64,000 bases of DNA, from the NCBI RefSeq assembly GCF_000373265.1, contig NZ_KB890767.1:186001-250000 (forward strand), read 5' to 3'. Below are positions 63,618 to 64,000 of this stretch, in pieces. The notes beneath the pieces are model-generated. The model was given only the letters and a program-made list of their open reading frames with translations, made no database searches and was not told the origin of the DNA. The position numbers were made by a program, and so were the translations under genes. Origin of the DNA: Pontibacter roseus DSM 17521 (lineage in GTDB: Bacteria > Bacteroidota > Bacteroidia > Cytophagales > Hymenobacteraceae). Numbering within the stretch: position 1 is the first letter of the stretch; the number at the start of each line of letters is the position of its first letter.

Positions 63618-64000
63618 CTAGGGCTGGTCCTGGCGCAGCGGGTGCTGCTTGCCGGGGCCCAGGTACTTCCGGAACCAGTCGGTGGCCAACTGCGCGGCCA
63701 TCTCCAGCGCCCCCGGCTCCTCAAACAGATGGGTGGCGTCCGGTACAAGCTCCAGGTCCTTGATGCATTGCAGCTGTTCTTGCGCCTGAATATTTAGGGC
63801 CAGCACCTGTTCATCCAGCCCGCCCACGATCAGCAGCGTGGGCGCCTGTACATCCGGCAATATGTCCCCTGCCAGGTCGGGTCGGCCTCCCCTGCTCACC
63901 ACGGCGTCTATGATATCGCCTCCCAGGGCTGCTGCTGCGCCCAGGGCGGAGGCGGCTCCTGTGCTGGCCCCAAAGAATCCGTACCGCAAATCCCCTGTCA
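63618..64000 (-). CDS. Alpha/beta hydrolase (dienelactone-hydrolase-like), 5' end cut by window edge
   Basis: The minus-strand frame is open to the right edge of the window, so the start is missing. The visible 127 codons begin TGDLRYGFFGASTGAASAL, where GASTG is the nucleophile elbow with the catalytic Ser. They continue with DIIDAVVSRGGRPDLAG, VQAPTLLIVGGLDEQVLALN (acid residue Asp) and DATHLFEEPGALE (catalytic His). This is the C-terminal half of a DLH-type hydrolase. It lies 59 bp upstream of the phosphoribosyltransferase gene on the same strand, a pairing common in bacteria and consistent with one operon. Confidence 0.88.
   Translation of the reverse strand, partial: TGDLRYGFFGASTGAASALGAAAALGGDIIDAVVSRGGRPDLAGDILPDVQAPTLLIVGGLDEQVLALNIQAQEQLQCIKDLELVPDATHLFEEPGALEMAAQLATDWFRKYLGPGKQHPLRQDQP

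Overview
The window looks like chromosome of a Bacteroidota member, most likely order Cytophagales, family Hymenobacteraceae (Pontibacter or a close relative; the genus is a guess). The signs are two SusC/SusD pairs, lipoprotein signal peptides on the carbohydrate-binding proteins, type IX secretion C-terminal domains on two exported enzymes, TAnnTTTG-type -7 promoter elements, a monomeric NADP isocitrate dehydrogenase and a tmRNA with the tag GEYNYAMAA. Base composition is near 50-57% GC in most genes. No transposase, integrase, CRISPR array, tRNA or rRNA gene was recognised.

Layout. (1) Positions 1-21417 form a pectin/galacturonate utilisation locus. A minus-strand operon runs susC (11959) - susD - beta-helix lipoprotein - pectate lyase - DUF4861-like protein - pectate lyase - pectinesterase (cut by the left edge). 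It diverges from a plus-strand cluster kduI - kduD - lacI-type regulator - uxaB - uxaC - kdgK - kdgA - hexuronate MFS transporter. Extracellular enzymes de-esterify and cleave homogalacturonan, SusCD imports the oligomers, and the cytoplasmic enzymes take unsaturated and saturated uronates to 2-keto-3-deoxygluconate, its 6-phosphate, pyruvate and glyceraldehyde-3-phosphate. Two LacI-type operators sit in the divergent promoter region. (2) 21551-34931 is bounded by the tmRNA gene ssrA (right) and a degenerate copy of its 3' end plus terminator (left), in direct orientation. Between them lie an AraC regulator, a secreted amidohydrolase, an S10 carboxypeptidase, a second susD-susC pair and a large BNR-repeat protein: a probable peptide-utilisation cassette that may be an old ssrA-integrated island. 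(3) 35181-46295 holds a transglutaminase-like exported protein, a MacB/FtsX-type permease diverging from an NtrC-family regulator and its histidine kinase, a cyclopropane fatty acid synthase and a secreted M36 metallopeptidase. (4) 46764-64000 holds dnaX, an M16 peptidase, a DASS transporter, a CHRD lipoprotein, an NmrA-like oxidoreductase, a SNF2 helicase, icd, an exported SGNH hydrolase, a phosphoribosyltransferase and a truncated alpha/beta hydrolase.

The most unusual signal belongs to no single gene. The octamer AGGTATAG/CTATACCT occurs about once per kilobase across the whole window, in genes (all frames) and between genes, about thirty times more often than chance. It also occurs as inverted pairs. 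Its density resembles DNA uptake sequences or HIP1-type iterated motifs. Other notable points are a complete programmed-frameshift signal in dnaX, a high-GC insert carrying uxaC behind a gene remnant, and predicted near-leaderless transcripts.
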